DNA from: Hymenolepis diminuta
Taxonomy: Eukaryota; Platyhelminthes; Cestoda; Cyclophyllidea; Hymenolepididae
NCBI GenBank assembly: GCA_900708905.1
Contig: CAADRB010000001.1
Coordinates: 1,250,890-1,314,889 of the forward strand
Direction of reading: 5' to 3'
DNA: 64,000 nucleotides
The notes under the pieces were generated by a model that searched no databases, was not told the DNA's origin, and saw nothing but the letters and a program-made list of their open reading frames with translations. Positions 46,600 to 58,660 of the stretch are shown here, one piece after another (the stretch's first letter is position 1; every line of letters begins with the position of its first letter). The translations under genes and the position numbers were made by a program.

Positions 46600-49500
46600 A
46601 TGCGAGTGTTTCCCCTCTTTCTCATAGCGCTATTATGCGAGGCGGTAAGGAGCTTCAGTGTGTTTCATAGAAATCCTGAATCCTTTGACGCTAATAACAC
46701 CGTCACAATTTCTCTACCCAATGAATTGTTTATCGATTGTCCAAATCGAATCCTGATTCATTCTCTCAAACCCATTGATAAGGTGACAGTTAACATGACT
46801 TCTTACCGTCTCTTATCAAATGACATTGGTTTGGTAGTTTTTGAAAAGCCTGATGCCAGTAGATCGAGTGGTGAGAATGGATATGTCTACGATTTGAAGT
46901 ATAATGTACCGATTGAATTGAAGCCTGGCAGCTATCTGGAGCTGAATATTACCTACTACTATTATTCAACTGAATCTTGTCAGAGTCCTGAAGAGCTATC
47001 TGTAAAGAGTGTTCAAAGATCCCTCCAAATGGTCAACCATTATGTATACATACTTGGAGAAACTGATAAGCCACTTTATCGCCCTGGAGAGACTGTTAAA
47101 TTCCGTTTTGTTGCCCTTACAAGACGCAATATATTACCTTCTTCTGAATCCCCTACCTGGCCCAGTTATCAAGCACTTGGTGAATATTGGAGTGAGAAGA
47201 CAGTAGTGAAACTGGAACCTAAAGTACAAAAGAGACGTACAGATGCTCCGTACTTTGACCTGATCGAGATGAAAGATCCACTTAAAAACCTTGTGCAACA
47301 GTGGAAGGATGTGAAAACCTTTGAAGCTCTTAATCTCAACCATAGTCTCATAAGTGATGCTGCTGAAGGGAAATGGACGATTGTTGCTCATGTCCAGGAG
47401 GAAATAGAAGAGATAGCCTTTCAGGTGAGACATTACGTTCTACCTCGCTTCCAGGCACAAGTCACAGTACCAAAAGAAATAAAACCAGAAGACGTAAATA
47501 TTACTTTCAGCGTTTGTGCTTCCTATACAAACGGTCCAGCTATGTCAGGCGTATATGATGCACAAATTTGTATCTGCAGTCAAAGAGAACTTAGTCGTCA
47601 ACAGGATTCTAAGAAGCTGATGCCGAAAAATGAATGCAAGAGTAATTATAAATCTCTTACTCGACAGTGTATGCGTTTCAATGGTATACTCGGCCGTACC
47701 CCTTGCACTAACATTACAGCAAACATAACCAAGTTGATTGGAGGAAAACTGCCGGGTTGGAATGATAAACTAGGAGTTTTTGTGGAGGTGTCCGAAGAAA
47801 CGACTGGGTTGGCGATTGTGGTCTCCAACACAGCTGAGTTCAAAATGTGGCCCGAACCGAAATTGGAATTAAAAATGCTTTCCTCCTTCAGACCCGGTTT
47901 CCCAGTTTTTGGCCATGTGATTTATAGAAATAATGGGAATTCAACGGAGGATTTGGAACTTATTGTTCGAGAAGATACTAATCCCTGTGGTGGATGGATG
48001 TTTGCTGGCTCCACATCTCCAGTCCGTCACAAAAGATTGATTCCAATAGAAAGTAGCCGAGATAAATACAAATTTGTTCTTCCTCCTCTCGATTTTGAAA
48101 ATCCTGCCTCAGTAGTTGTGCGTCAGATTAAAACGAGCAATGGTTCAAACGAGAGTGATTCCCCTGAAATAAATGGCGGTTATTTCAGTGGATATTGGCT
48201 CCCTAGACCTCGGCCACGTTGGGACTTGGAGGCACACAAACGTCTGGAACTTTGGGATGGAAATAGGGGATTGGCAATTCAGGTTCGTGTCGTGAATAAG
48301 CAAAATATCACTTGTCCAGGTAAAGTGAAATTGCTGGTTTTCTCAAATGAACGCCTTCCTGATAACACCAGCCTGATGTTACGTTTTCTCAAACGTGGAC
48401 AACTCACTACCAGAACACTCAAACTACAACCTGACTATACATGCAACTATGAGCACTATAAATGCAAGGATGATGACAATATTATTTGCAGGGATGGATG
48501 GACTGGCCCCAATTGCCTTACTCCTGTTTGCAATGAAGACTGTGGTAGAGGCGGAATTTGTGTTGCTCCCAATAGATGTGCATGTAAACCAGGTTGGAAT
48601 GGAGAATCTTGTGAAATTTGCATTCCCCGAAGTGGATGTAAGAATGGTGACTGTGTTGAGGGTGGAGATTGTGTCTGTCGAAAGGGGTTTGCGGGCTACC
48701 TATGTGAGACAGCGGCTATTGATTTCGAGATGATTATTGCGCCAGAATCGAATGAGAAGACTACAGAGAATCCTGAGGAAAAGACGTTAGTCCCAAGAAA
48801 TATTACTGACAATACTCCACGAAGAACAGTGTTCAAACACGTTGCTAATCTTGAACTGGACAGTGATTTTGGACCTGAATTACGAGCTGTAGTATTTATT
48901 TCGGTTGAAGGGAAAATTGCAACAGATTACCTTCAGATCGAGAACATTCAGTCCTGCTCCTCACCAACTTTGGCTAAGATTTCCCAAAACGGAGGGGGTT
49001 TGCAATTTAGCAAGAAAGTCGTAGCTCCCGGAGAATTGGTGAATATTACCCTGAATCTAACCCATGGATACACTATCGGCGATAACATCACAGATACTTG
49101 TCTGTTAAGAACAATCGATGTCGCCATGGAGAATTTCAACACTGCAGGAAATCAAAAGATTGATTTTGAGGCTATCATTGATGTTCTTAAAGGCAATCGA
49201 GTAAAAAATGACCCGAACTGGATTTCGAACTCAGAGAGTGCTTATCGCGCAGCTGGAATTGATTTCACCCATATTACATCTAAACAAGATTTAATCAAGC
49301 CTATCATCATTTGTCCAATGTATTCCGCAAGAATGGGTGTTCTCGAAGATCATTCTGGACCACTAAGAATGGCTAATAAAGAAGTAATGATGAATGAAGT
49401 TGAAGTAGCATCTTTAGACGCGGTTCCTAAGCCACGTCTACGTGATTTCTTCCCAGAAATTTGGCTATTTGAGTCAGTTATGCTGACAAATAGAAGTTTC

Positions 49501-50056
49501 GAGAAGTCGCTCACTGTCCCTGATAGTTTGACTTCGTGGGAAGCAAATGCTGTGTGCTTCTTGAGCGATCGTGGTCTATGGGCGCCCGCTTTAAAGCCTA
49601 CACTGACCGTTCGGATGCCCTTCTTTGTTGAATTTGCACCACCAATAGTAGTTCGAAGGGGTGAAATACTTCACTTACCCATCACCATCTTTCTTCACCC
49701 TGATGAAAATCCTGGAAGCCGAACTTGCTACGAAGTTGAGGTGAAGGTGAAATCAGATCCAAAGGATTGGCGAATGGTTGGTGCATCCGTCTTTTCTGCT
49801 TGTATCTGTTCTTCGGAAAATGGCCAGCAAACAATGGAAACTTTCCGACTTCCAATGAGACCGCTTCGCATCGGTCAACTCAATCTTACTGCAGTGGCGA
49901 TAGCTAGACGTGGCACTGGTATTTGTGATGATGAAGAAGTTAAATCTTCCAAGAAGGTCTTCATCGTTTCTGATGCTGTTCGACGTTCGATTCGCGTTGA
50001 AGCCGAAGGAGTTGAGAAACGGGTAACAGTTGGTGGTACTTTCTGCTCATCTGGTA
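46600..50056 (+). CDS. thioester protein exon 1: signal peptide, MG domains, EGF repeats, MG7
   Basis: ATG at 46600 is chosen because it starts a clear signal peptide (MRVFPLFLIALLCEA); the frame is open further upstream but with no ATG. The 3457-nt exon carries MG1-MG6-like sequence, an EGF block (CRDGWTGPNC, CNEDCGRGGIC, CKPGWNGESC, CRKGFAGYLC) and the MG7/A2M family block. Many NxS/T sites are present. Exon end: ggta|gtaagt at 50056/50057. Such a long single exon is unusual, because vertebrate A2M genes are split into dozens of exons. Confidence 0.92.
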
Positions 50057-53000
50057 GTAAGTATTTTTTTATTTTAAATTTAAATTTGCCCGAGCTGCGA
50101 TATTTTTGTATGTTTAAGTCTTCACATTATTGAGAATTCTTTTTGATTTAGTGGATTCAGATGCTAGGATTTGCGCTTAAGCAATAGCTCATTATTCTCA
50201 CCACTTCAAAAGCAGTGTATTGCTATTTTTTAACGTTCATTAGTTAGTTAGGATTACCCATGATTCGAAAAGATTTTCCAATTTGGTTTGCTTGGCAAAT
50301 GGAAGAATAGGATGGGCATTTCTGCTTCCCTTCTTGCAGTATTTTGGTCCTCACAGGCTCATAGGCTTTGCAATTTTGGATGCACTGTCCGGTGAGCGTA
50401 GAACTTTTTTCTTTGAAGTCGGATCAGAGTTTCGGATTAGATAATTTGTCAGTGTTTGGAGTTTTGGCACATAAATTTAGTTTCAAATAATACATTATTG
50501 GTCGGTGCGGTCATCTGCCAAATAAGAGTTCGCGAAGATGAAATTCAGAATGTAATACTGGTCAAAATGGCAAGGAAAAGGGCTGGTGGAATGTGCCTTT
50601 CCGACAAGAAGCATTCTATAGTTGAATACTTTTTGCCCGAGATTGGTGCTGAAAACGCTTCTCTCCTACTGTGTGCAGATGGTGTAGTGGTGCGTTGGGT
50701 GGTCAGCCGCACCGGTTAATTCTGGTGAATAAGAGGGATGGTAGAACGTGAGTTGTTCATAAAAGCTTCTACAGGATATCTTCCCTCTAACCAAGTCATA
50801 ATGATCTTGGTAGTTTTCCTCTTTACCGAAAATTATTATCAGCCGCCAATTACTATTAAGTTAGAGTTTCCACTTGTATTCATCGTTAATTTTTCAATTT
50901 ATGAAGTTATGATAGAAAAATTAAAGTTTAAGCCGTCTTCAATATATATAATCGCGAAAGCATTAGATTTATTTTAGATAATCAAAACAGAAATTATGGC
51001 TAGATAAGAAATTCTAAATTATCGTTTACGAAAAATGCGCGTGAAGTAGCTCATGCTATTTGTTTATCCTGTCCACTTTTTGTTGGGAGTTGTAATCATG
51101 GCGGACTGTTTTTAAGTTTGAATATGAAGAAGTATAGAAGTCCTTATTTTGACCAGACATAGGGAAAAGGAATGGAAATTATTACTGAAGAAAAAAATTC
51201 ATTAACTGTGTCCTGTTATTAAGAAAATGTGGGGGTTAATAAGTGTTGAAACGTTTAAGCTAATCTATTTTAAGTTTTAATTAGATTAATTTTCATCTTC
51301 TCACAATGTATATCTTGCAGATTCCTCCGAAGTTGATCATGAACTGAAAATTGAGCTTCAAGATAAAGAAATAGTTGACGGTTCTTTGCGAAGTTACATT
51401 GCTGTGGGTGGAAGCGTGATCGGTAGAGCCCTTTCAAATCTCGATTCTCTAGTTCAAATGCCTACCGGATGTGGAGAACAAAATCTTGTTAAGGTTGCGC
51501 CAAGTGTCTACGTGCTCAAGTATCTTCTCAGTCGTCAGAATGCATCCGAACTTCGCCAAGATTCCTTAGCCAGAAAAGCAGCTGGTTATATTATCAGTGG
51601 TTTTGACAATGAACTGAAGTATCAACATCCCAACAATGGAGCTTTCTCTACATTCGGGCCTAGATTTGGTGCAAATGGAAGCACTTGGTTAACAGCTTAC
51701 GTGTTTGAGGTATTTAGTGAGGCTGATTCCCTACCATTGTCTATCATCTTGGATAAGACTCTCAATGCCCATCTTGTATTAAGCAAGGCTTTTGATTTCC
51801 TTGTTAGCCAGCAACAAATTGATGGATGCTTCGTCGAAGCAGGCAATAGATTCATTCCTTTCATGAGAAACACATATTCGGCTGAAAGTAAACTCCAACT
51901 TACATCTCACGTTCTTGCTGCATTAAGGTCTGCTGGAGCTCCACTGAAAGAAGCTAAGGCTGCACAATATAGTAAAAGTGTGCGCTCTGCAATTGAATGC
52001 ATTAAATCAAGTGCAGAATCGTTCCCCCTTAAAGAGTGGCCAACTCTACTTATTGCTAAAGTTCTTTACGCTACAAAGAAGTTCCAGTCTCTCACTAGCG
52101 TTTCAATGGTAGATGCATTAATAAATGAACTGAAGGAACGCTCTAAGACAGATTCAACAATAAGTGGGTCCCTGAAATGGTGGTCCGATTCAGAAAAGGC
52201 GAAAACCACTAGCGTTTATTACGCTAAAGTGAAAGATTTGGAAACTACGGCATACGCTCTTTTGGCTTTGAGTCCCGAGAGCATTTCTCGTGATAGTCAA
52301 ATTTCAGTTATGAAGTGGATTTCACAACAACAAAATGAAAAGGGTGGTTTCTATTCAACTCAAGATACTGTGATAACTCTACGAGCTTTGATTGAAAATG
52401 CTGGTAATTTCCCAACACCTACTGAACCTGTAAAAGTAAAAATTTATAGTAAAGAAAAATCACCAGTTGACTTAAGCTTGGAAATTAATCCTGAAAATCA
52501 GTTAGTCTCAAATACGTTTGAAATAGGATGCCATAATGAAAGCGATATCACTAGTCTCAACTTTGGACTTGAATCCTCCAAGCCAGTGTGTGTCTCTGTT
52601 CACATCACTTCAATTTACAATGTTCCTGAACCAAAGAAGGTAGAAGAGATCTTTGCTATGGATATATCTGTTGACCAAGGTGGTAGTAGTGCTACTGCTC
52701 TATGCACAATAGCTCACACTTCTATCTGTCTTCGTCAAACAAATCCGAAAGGAACAGGTATGCTTCTAGTGGGTATTCAACTACCCAGTGGATGGACTGT
52801 AACAATGAGTGAATTGAGTAAAATACCTCTTAATGGAGACCTACAGAAATTTGAGTTTATTGCTGAAAAACAAGAAGTCAATGTTTATCTTAACGGATTT
52901 GAAAATGGAGTAGAAGATACTGAAAGATGCTTCACTGTGCCTCTACATCAACGAACGTACGTTCAGGATTCACAACCAGGCTTAGTTACTATTCGTAACT

Positions 53001-53629
53001 ACTATAATCCAGATGAGAAAATGGAACGAACATTCCAACTCGACTCATGCCAACTCTATTGGGAATCGTCCATGGGAGGACCTACTAATGACACGACTGA
53101 GAAACCAGTGAGCACCACAACAATTTCCCCTGTTACCGAACCACCAAAGGAAAAGCCAATTTGTCCAACATGTGCGGATATTGAGACTTCAGTTATGAGA
53201 GAATATCTTAATAATTCTTTGTGCCTTCATCAGCGCCAATTCTTTGTCTTCAAAAAGTATAATAACTCTGAAGATAATTCTGTTAAAGGACTGATGTATT
53301 CATTTAATTACGGCAATCAATTGGCTTCATGGAATACTACTTTGAATGTGTCAGGAATATGTAAATGCAATGTGTTGGAGATGGAAGACATCTTCGGTAT
53401 CTTTGGAACCAATATTTATGCTGGTGATTTAAATGTTGATCTTGCTGGACGTGAACTGGTCAACTTCGACACTACAGTCAAGGCAGCGGTGGAATTCAAG
53501 AAAGTTTTGGAAGTTAAAATGAACAGCATTGAGGAAAGTGATAAGAAATACTGGTGCTACGGACGCAAAGCCTTTTTTGCTCTTATTAAAAAACTGGCTC
53601 CAACAAATGACGATTACTCCTCAAAGTAA
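46600..53629 (+). CDS. alpha-2-macroglobulin/complement-type thioester protein (gene span)
   Basis: A secreted thioester protein of the A2M/C3 superfamily; relatives trap proteases or tag microbes through an internal Cys-Gln thioester. Two exons (46600-50056 and 51321-53629) join in phase 1 to 1921 residues. Order: signal peptide (1-18), MG domains with the hallmark TDKPLYRPGETVKF (about 152-165), EGF-like repeats (about 615-702), a probable bait region (about 860-940), MG7 (FFPEIWLFE, VPDSLTSWEA, from about 946), a thioester domain with GCGEQN (Cys1203, Gln1206), an MG8/receptor-binding domain (to about 1745), a Ser/Thr/Pro linker and a Cys-rich C-terminal domain (about 1767-1905) resembling C345C/netrin. 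No membrane anchor is seen. No His is found where C3 has its catalytic His, so A2M-like chemistry is inferred. Confidence 0.93.
50057..51320 (+). other. intron of the thioester-protein gene
   Basis: 1264 bp, gtaagt to ttgcag. An 88-codon open frame (50456-50719) has no recognisable motif. At about 50677-50726 there is a tRNA-like stretch (A-box-like TGGTGTAGTGG and a T-arm-like CACCGGTTAATTCTGGTG). It is too degenerate to call a tRNA and may be a SINE head. Confidence 0.7.
51321..53629 (+). CDS. thioester protein exon 2: thioester domain, receptor-binding domain, Cys-rich C-terminus
   Basis: Acceptor cttgcag ends at 51320; the first codon is completed as Asn. The thioester motif MPTGCGEQN lies at 51458-51484, followed by TED helices (WLTAYVFEVF, GGFYSTQDTV). 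In the segment matching the catalytic-His region of C3 (DGCFVEAGNRFIPF) there is no His. The MG8 block has GFENGVEDTERCFTVPL and SCQLYW. After a TTTISPVTEPP linker comes CPTCADIE, SLCLHQRQFFVFKKY, GICKCNVL and KYWCYG, a cysteine pattern like C345C/netrin domains. Stop taa at 53627-53629. Confidence 0.93.
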
Positions 53630-53672
53630 TGTTTCGGTGTAGTGCATAAATTCGTACCCTTTTATTAATTTT

Positions 53673-53678
53673 AATAAA
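53673..53678 (+). terminator. polyadenylation signal AATAAA
   Basis: A canonical AATAAA lies 44 nt after the stop codon of the thioester-protein gene, inside ttaataaagttttc. Its position fits a short 3' UTR. Confidence 0.65.
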
Positions 53679-54539
53679 GTTTTCTCCCTATTATTTCAAT
53701 TTCCCTAATTTTTATTTCATGAAGAAAGTATTCCTAATACCTAGGATTTCTGGTCTACTAGAAAAAAGTTATCCGCTTTCCTACGTTTCCAAACATAATT
53801 GTTAAAATTTATTTGTCAATAGTAAGCCTACTTCGCTGTCCTCTACGATAATTTGAGTTATTAAGATGACAAAACGACTTATATTTTTAGAAATTGATTT
53901 TTGAATGCGTTAAATATTTTTTTGAATCACTAAGTACCGCGGAATGCATTTTTAAAGGATAATATAGGAATCTAGAGAGTGTGCCTAAGTTATCCCTCCC
54001 CTATCAAAAGTCGTTTGTGGACAGTTTTTATTTAGAGGGACCAAAAACCAATATAGGTTAAATTGAAGTATTTTGGCTGTTGGTAATGTGACGGAGTGCG
54101 TGTATGAGATAAGGCCATGCTCGACCAAAGAGACTGGCCCTACGGAGAGAAATACGAGACCATGACAGGTAGTCCATGTTTAAAACTCTGTGAGGCCAAA
54201 AAAATTCCCATATTGGGGGAATCAACTAAATAATCTTGATTTCAGAAGTGACCATTAGTACCCACCAAGGGATCTGTAGTACCTTTATCCCTGATTTATA
54301 GGTCTGCCCAGCCCCTCTATGTATCGCACGCCTACTGACTCATACCTCCGTCCTAATTCCTCATTCTGTCCCTTTCCCTTCTCATTCATTTCCAATTATC
54401 AAATATACGTTTTTCCAATCCGACTCTCTTGGTCTTCTCAGTTATTAAAGGATGTATTTCCTTTTAACACTAGGAAGATCATTATTTCTACGAGGGACAT
54501 CTCTAACTCTTGACCCTCTGGATTAGAGCCACTTTGCCA
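53679..54539. other. intergenic, possibly LINE-derived
   Basis: No clear gene. The right half may belong to the reverse-transcriptase relic that follows, but no motif was found to show it. Confidence 0.35.
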
Positions 54540-54770
54540 GTATGAGATTCTCTTGGGTGACTAGAAATGTACCAGTCGATTATGCTGACGACAGAACACT
54601 TAGTTCAGAGGGGACTAAGTTATCTGACTTACGCCAAACAAAGAAAACCTTAAGTAAATGTGCTTAGAAATGCACCACTTTGGTAATCGATGATACTCGT
54701 TTTTCAGAGCTACTAAGAAAACTTGATGGACGCCTATTGCTTAGGTATTAGTCACGTGCGGCTTGGTGTG
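54540..54770 (+). mobile_element. reverse-transcriptase relic (LINE-like)
   Basis: A plus-strand frame reads VPVDYADDRTLSSEGTKL, then LRQTKKTLSKCA and, after a stop, TTLVIDD. YADD is the catalytic motif of LINE reverse transcriptases, and the following residues have the usual spacing of helix and K/T strand. Only this short piece is recognisable. Confidence 0.4.
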
Positions 54771-55946
54771 CAGATATGACTATAAATGTTCATACACTTA
54801 GCATTATGTAATCAATTATTTTAATCTGCAATTTTTTTGCAAGAAATGAAACGTGAGGTAAACATTACTATTTATTTTATATTCAAATTACACACGAGCA
54901 TTCGCCTGCAGTTTCTTTCATTAAAGACCCTATGACCTGGAGCTTTGCATGACAGTTCTTGATGGTCTCTGCATTGGTTCTTCGAAATCATTGCGTCTGA
55001 AATAGTGGTCTCTAAATTTCATTGTGCTCCGCTGAAATAGCACATTCATGGACATTTAAGTTTCTGACGATCTTTATAGTCAGTTTCGATCGCTATTTTA
55101 GCACAAATTCATCTGTAACCTTAACTAAGGAAAATGAAATAGACTGACGTACAGATGATTTGAATCTAAACAAGGGGCATTCAAATGGAGTAGTTAAGTG
55201 TAATTACTAACCACATGTGCTTTTTCCTAACGACAGTTAAATTTAAGTCAAGGTGACATAATCTTAGATAAATGGTTGGTGCTTATTCGAGTCATTGGAT
55301 CATTGATTCTATAGAATCGAAATCCCTCTTTATAAGCGTCTTAACTTATTGCAAATACATTGAAGTCAATTGTTTACCAGCTACCTTATCCTTATCTGAG
55401 CGTTTGCTTTACGCAAACTTAGTTTTTATCTTAATGGATATTGCGGATACTATCATAAACAGTTTGAATCGCTGAATTCTCTCTCTCAATCCTGTGTATA
55501 CTGATCTTATAAACAGAGTTGCGATGAAATTTGTGCAAGGTTCCGATAACTGCGAGTCTATAAAATGCGCTGTAATTTACTAATTACGCCTAAACATTAT
55601 CTTATCACAAACAAGAGATATTTAACATTGTTACGTTATGATGTAGCTCTCGGTTTGAAAATAAAGAGCAATAATTATTGTATGAGAATAGTTCTAGATT
55701 TTTGCATACATAATTTTTTATAATGTATAATAAATGTTTCGGAGACAGTTTAATGACCTGAAAATCTTTTACTATTTAATAAAACTGGATACAAACGTGT
55801 AAACTGTCTAAATAGCTAGTTGGTTCAAGCTGATTCCCTTGGGGTCCTTAAGGCATCTGAGGACACCTTACGTACTTTTAGGAAAACAGAAAATGGAACT
55901 GTTTATGGTTGAAACTTATAATTTCTTGCTCGGGCTATTACTTCCA
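54771..55946. other. intergenic, nothing recognised
   Basis: AT-rich DNA without a recognisable gene or repeat. Confidence 0.45.
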
Positions 55947-56260
55947 TCAAGAAGGAGGATTTGGTCTCATGCGGATGGTTATTGACTTCCCTTTCAATGA
56001 CACCTCGCCCCACATGTAATAATCCAAATAATTAAGGTCTGATGAGTTAGGAAACGGCCATAAGTTCGGTGCGACATGATAATGAAAATTCTTGGCCATC
56101 CATCCAATCGTGAATTTTGGGAGTATAATGAGATGGCAAGATGTCACACTTTGACTTCCCAGGATTTTCGTCCATCATGTCATGCCATGCTCTCTTCTGA
56201 CAAACTCAAGTGTTCTGAGTGAGTGAGTTAGTGGGTCATCAGAGCGTTGACAATGTTCCT
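55947..56260 (-). pseudogene. Tc1/mariner-type transposase relic (C-terminal catalytic part)
   Basis: The minus strand encodes HYHVAPNLWPFPNSSDLNYL and DYYMWGEV. This matches the WPP.SPDLNP.DYY.WG block carrying the third catalytic Asp of Tc1/mariner DDE/D transposases (the Asp of SSDLN). A helix matching W....F...V precedes it. The upstream part of the frame is broken and no terminal repeat was found, so this is a dead fragment. Confidence 0.7.
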
Positions 56261-57442
56261 GTTTTCTCTTGCTCGTGGCGGCCAATTAATCTCCATTGTT
56301 TTCATTTAGCAGCTCATTTCTAACTTCACAAACGAAAGATCTGGCGAATTTTGGAAATCTTGCAGTTTCTAAATTGCTGGGTTTCACTTTTAGACTCTAT
56401 TAAAGTGTGTCTCTTCATTTCATTAGTTATAGTAGTATCTGGCATGAGATCTTCTGATATAAAAAATATATTAGTTATCATCGGATTAATTTAAATTACG
56501 AAAAATATAAGTGACCTCAGATACCTAGCGAACGTATATTTATGCATTTTTTTGTCACGTGGTGTTCCAAAAGTGTCTGTTTAAGGAAAGTTTAACTTGC
56601 ACTATGTGAATTTGTTGGTCCTTATCGAGCCCTTAAAATGTACTCTTAGTTTCGTCTAAGCTTGTTCGTCCGGAGGGAGTTTATTTATAATCTCTTCTTT
56701 AATAATACAAGAATATGATGGCATTCATATATCCTTTAAAAATTGGAATTAAGACACATTCGAGAAATCATATAAATTTAATTCCCAGAATGTTAGAATC
56801 CCATTTAGTGCTAGGTCGAACTCATTCAGAAGGATCTCTGAATGAATTCTAAGAAGTTTTCTGTTGAGCCTCTGCCGCTTAGCGTGATGTTCGAGTTTTA
56901 ATTAATCGGCAATGATGAGCGTAAATGAATCTATCGGCTTTAAAATTCCAATCAGCTCTTAATATTCCATTGGACTTAAAAAAGTCGTTTCTGATTTTTC
57001 GCAAAGGTACTCATATGAAATTCAATTGACCTCTCAATTGTCCACTTGGTTCTAAAAGATTACTTTATGATGAAATATAAAACTTTGAGTTCTGCCCTTG
57101 AACACTCTTGATATATGTCAGATATTTAAAAAATGCAAAACATCCTGGTAATGATTTTCTTAAATAGGTTAACCATTCATTGCTGGAAAATTTATCCCTT
57201 ATAATAAAATTTAAAGTACTTATTTATATGAAAATGGGTTTATAAAGTTGATGTTTTATTCGAGGTAGTTGAATATTCAAATTTACCACTAATCCAGTAT
57301 AAAACGTTAACAAATTTACAGCATTTATAGGGATTTGAAAAGTATTTAAGTTAATCTTTGGACGCTTAATGAAAATTTAACATTAAACATTTCTGACATT
57401 TGTCTTAGTCACAGACAAAAACTTGCATAAAATCCTTGTTAG
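56261..57442. other. intergenic, nothing recognised
   Basis: AT-rich DNA without recognisable features. Confidence 0.45.
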
Positions 57443-57844
57443 ATGGAATCTGAGATTTCATTTAGTCGGTTTTGGGATATTCTTTTAAAAGAAATCAACT
57501 TCTACGTTTTGATAAATGTTGCAGTACTTGATTTACTGTTAGCACTAATTTTTCTAACCCAAATAACTTTTGGCGAAATTGAAAATTCGATTCACCCTTT
57601 GACTAATAGGCTACTTTCGATTATTTTCAAAATGAGTAGTGTGTTTATATTTAGAAAAAGGAGGAATTTAAGTGGAATTAATCAGATTTCCAATGAAATA
57701 TTTAATCTTGTTCCGATCTTCCGACTTATTCGTTCCATAGGCAATCAGTATACTCTTTATCACTCTAACATCCTATATATACTCACCTTTCCAACATTCG
57801 TCTTGCAATATTTGAAAATGGAAATGAGGTATCTTTTTAAAAGC
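57443..57844 (+). CDS. hypothetical 134-codon open frame
   Basis: An ATG-to-stop frame that is long for this AT-rich region. The product would have one hydrophobic segment (FYVLINVAVLDLLLALIFL, about residues 20-38) and a Lys/Arg patch (FRKRRN). I recognise no domain, and composition is dominated by Ile, Leu, Phe and Asn, as expected of chance frames. There is no supporting splice or promoter context. Confidence 0.15.
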
Positions 57845-58660
57845 TGAACGTAAGATAGTATATTTGCATGCTCTGGTATTATAATTAGGTGTTTGTTTCT
57901 CGCCTCGACTACTGTAAGCAAATAGAAGCTGCAATGCAGCAAAAAAGGGAGGTGGCAGGTAAGTTCCGTCTTACTTTTTTGCTAGTGCTATAAATATCCG
58001 TGGAGATCAAAGATTTTCCCTTTCATTTTGAAGTTTCTCAATAATACTATTTCAAGACACTTTTCTACTGACGTTAAACATATCATCAGTAAAAAAATCA
58101 ACTGAAGGGTTCAAATTGAGGAATGTTTATTAGTGTTTCGTCAAAACTTGACGGTAACGTCCACTTTGCATTCTCCTTCTTTGAAAATATTATCTACCAT
58201 ATTTTATGCTGTGGGTAAAATTAACTTAAATCACTCTTATTTGATTTTCGGGACAGGACGCGGAAATGTTTAAAAAATTACTATATTTTTATGGTTATTT
58301 AATTAAAAGTCGTATTAAGTAAATCATATTGACAGTAAGACTCAAAGCTTTTAAATGAAAGTAAATTAAAAAAGAGGTTTGTATTTGCATGTCTTTTCAA
58401 CTATGACTAGCTAAGCCATGTTCTGAAAGTTATGCCGCACAAATATATTCACCCTTAATTTGTAGGGCCGCTAAATTTTGAATGCCTGTTCGAAAGTGTA
58501 CATTCAGCAGCTTAAATTATAAAAAAAGAATGAATGCCTTTCAAATTTCTTCTTAACAAACTTACATCCGACTTGAAATTGCTTAAACACAATGCAGATG
58601 AGTTGTAGTAATTACAACTACTTTTCTGTTTAATATATATCTTATTGAAGTAACGTTAAG
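57845..58660. other. intergenic, nothing recognised
   Basis: AT-rich DNA without recognisable features. Confidence 0.45.
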
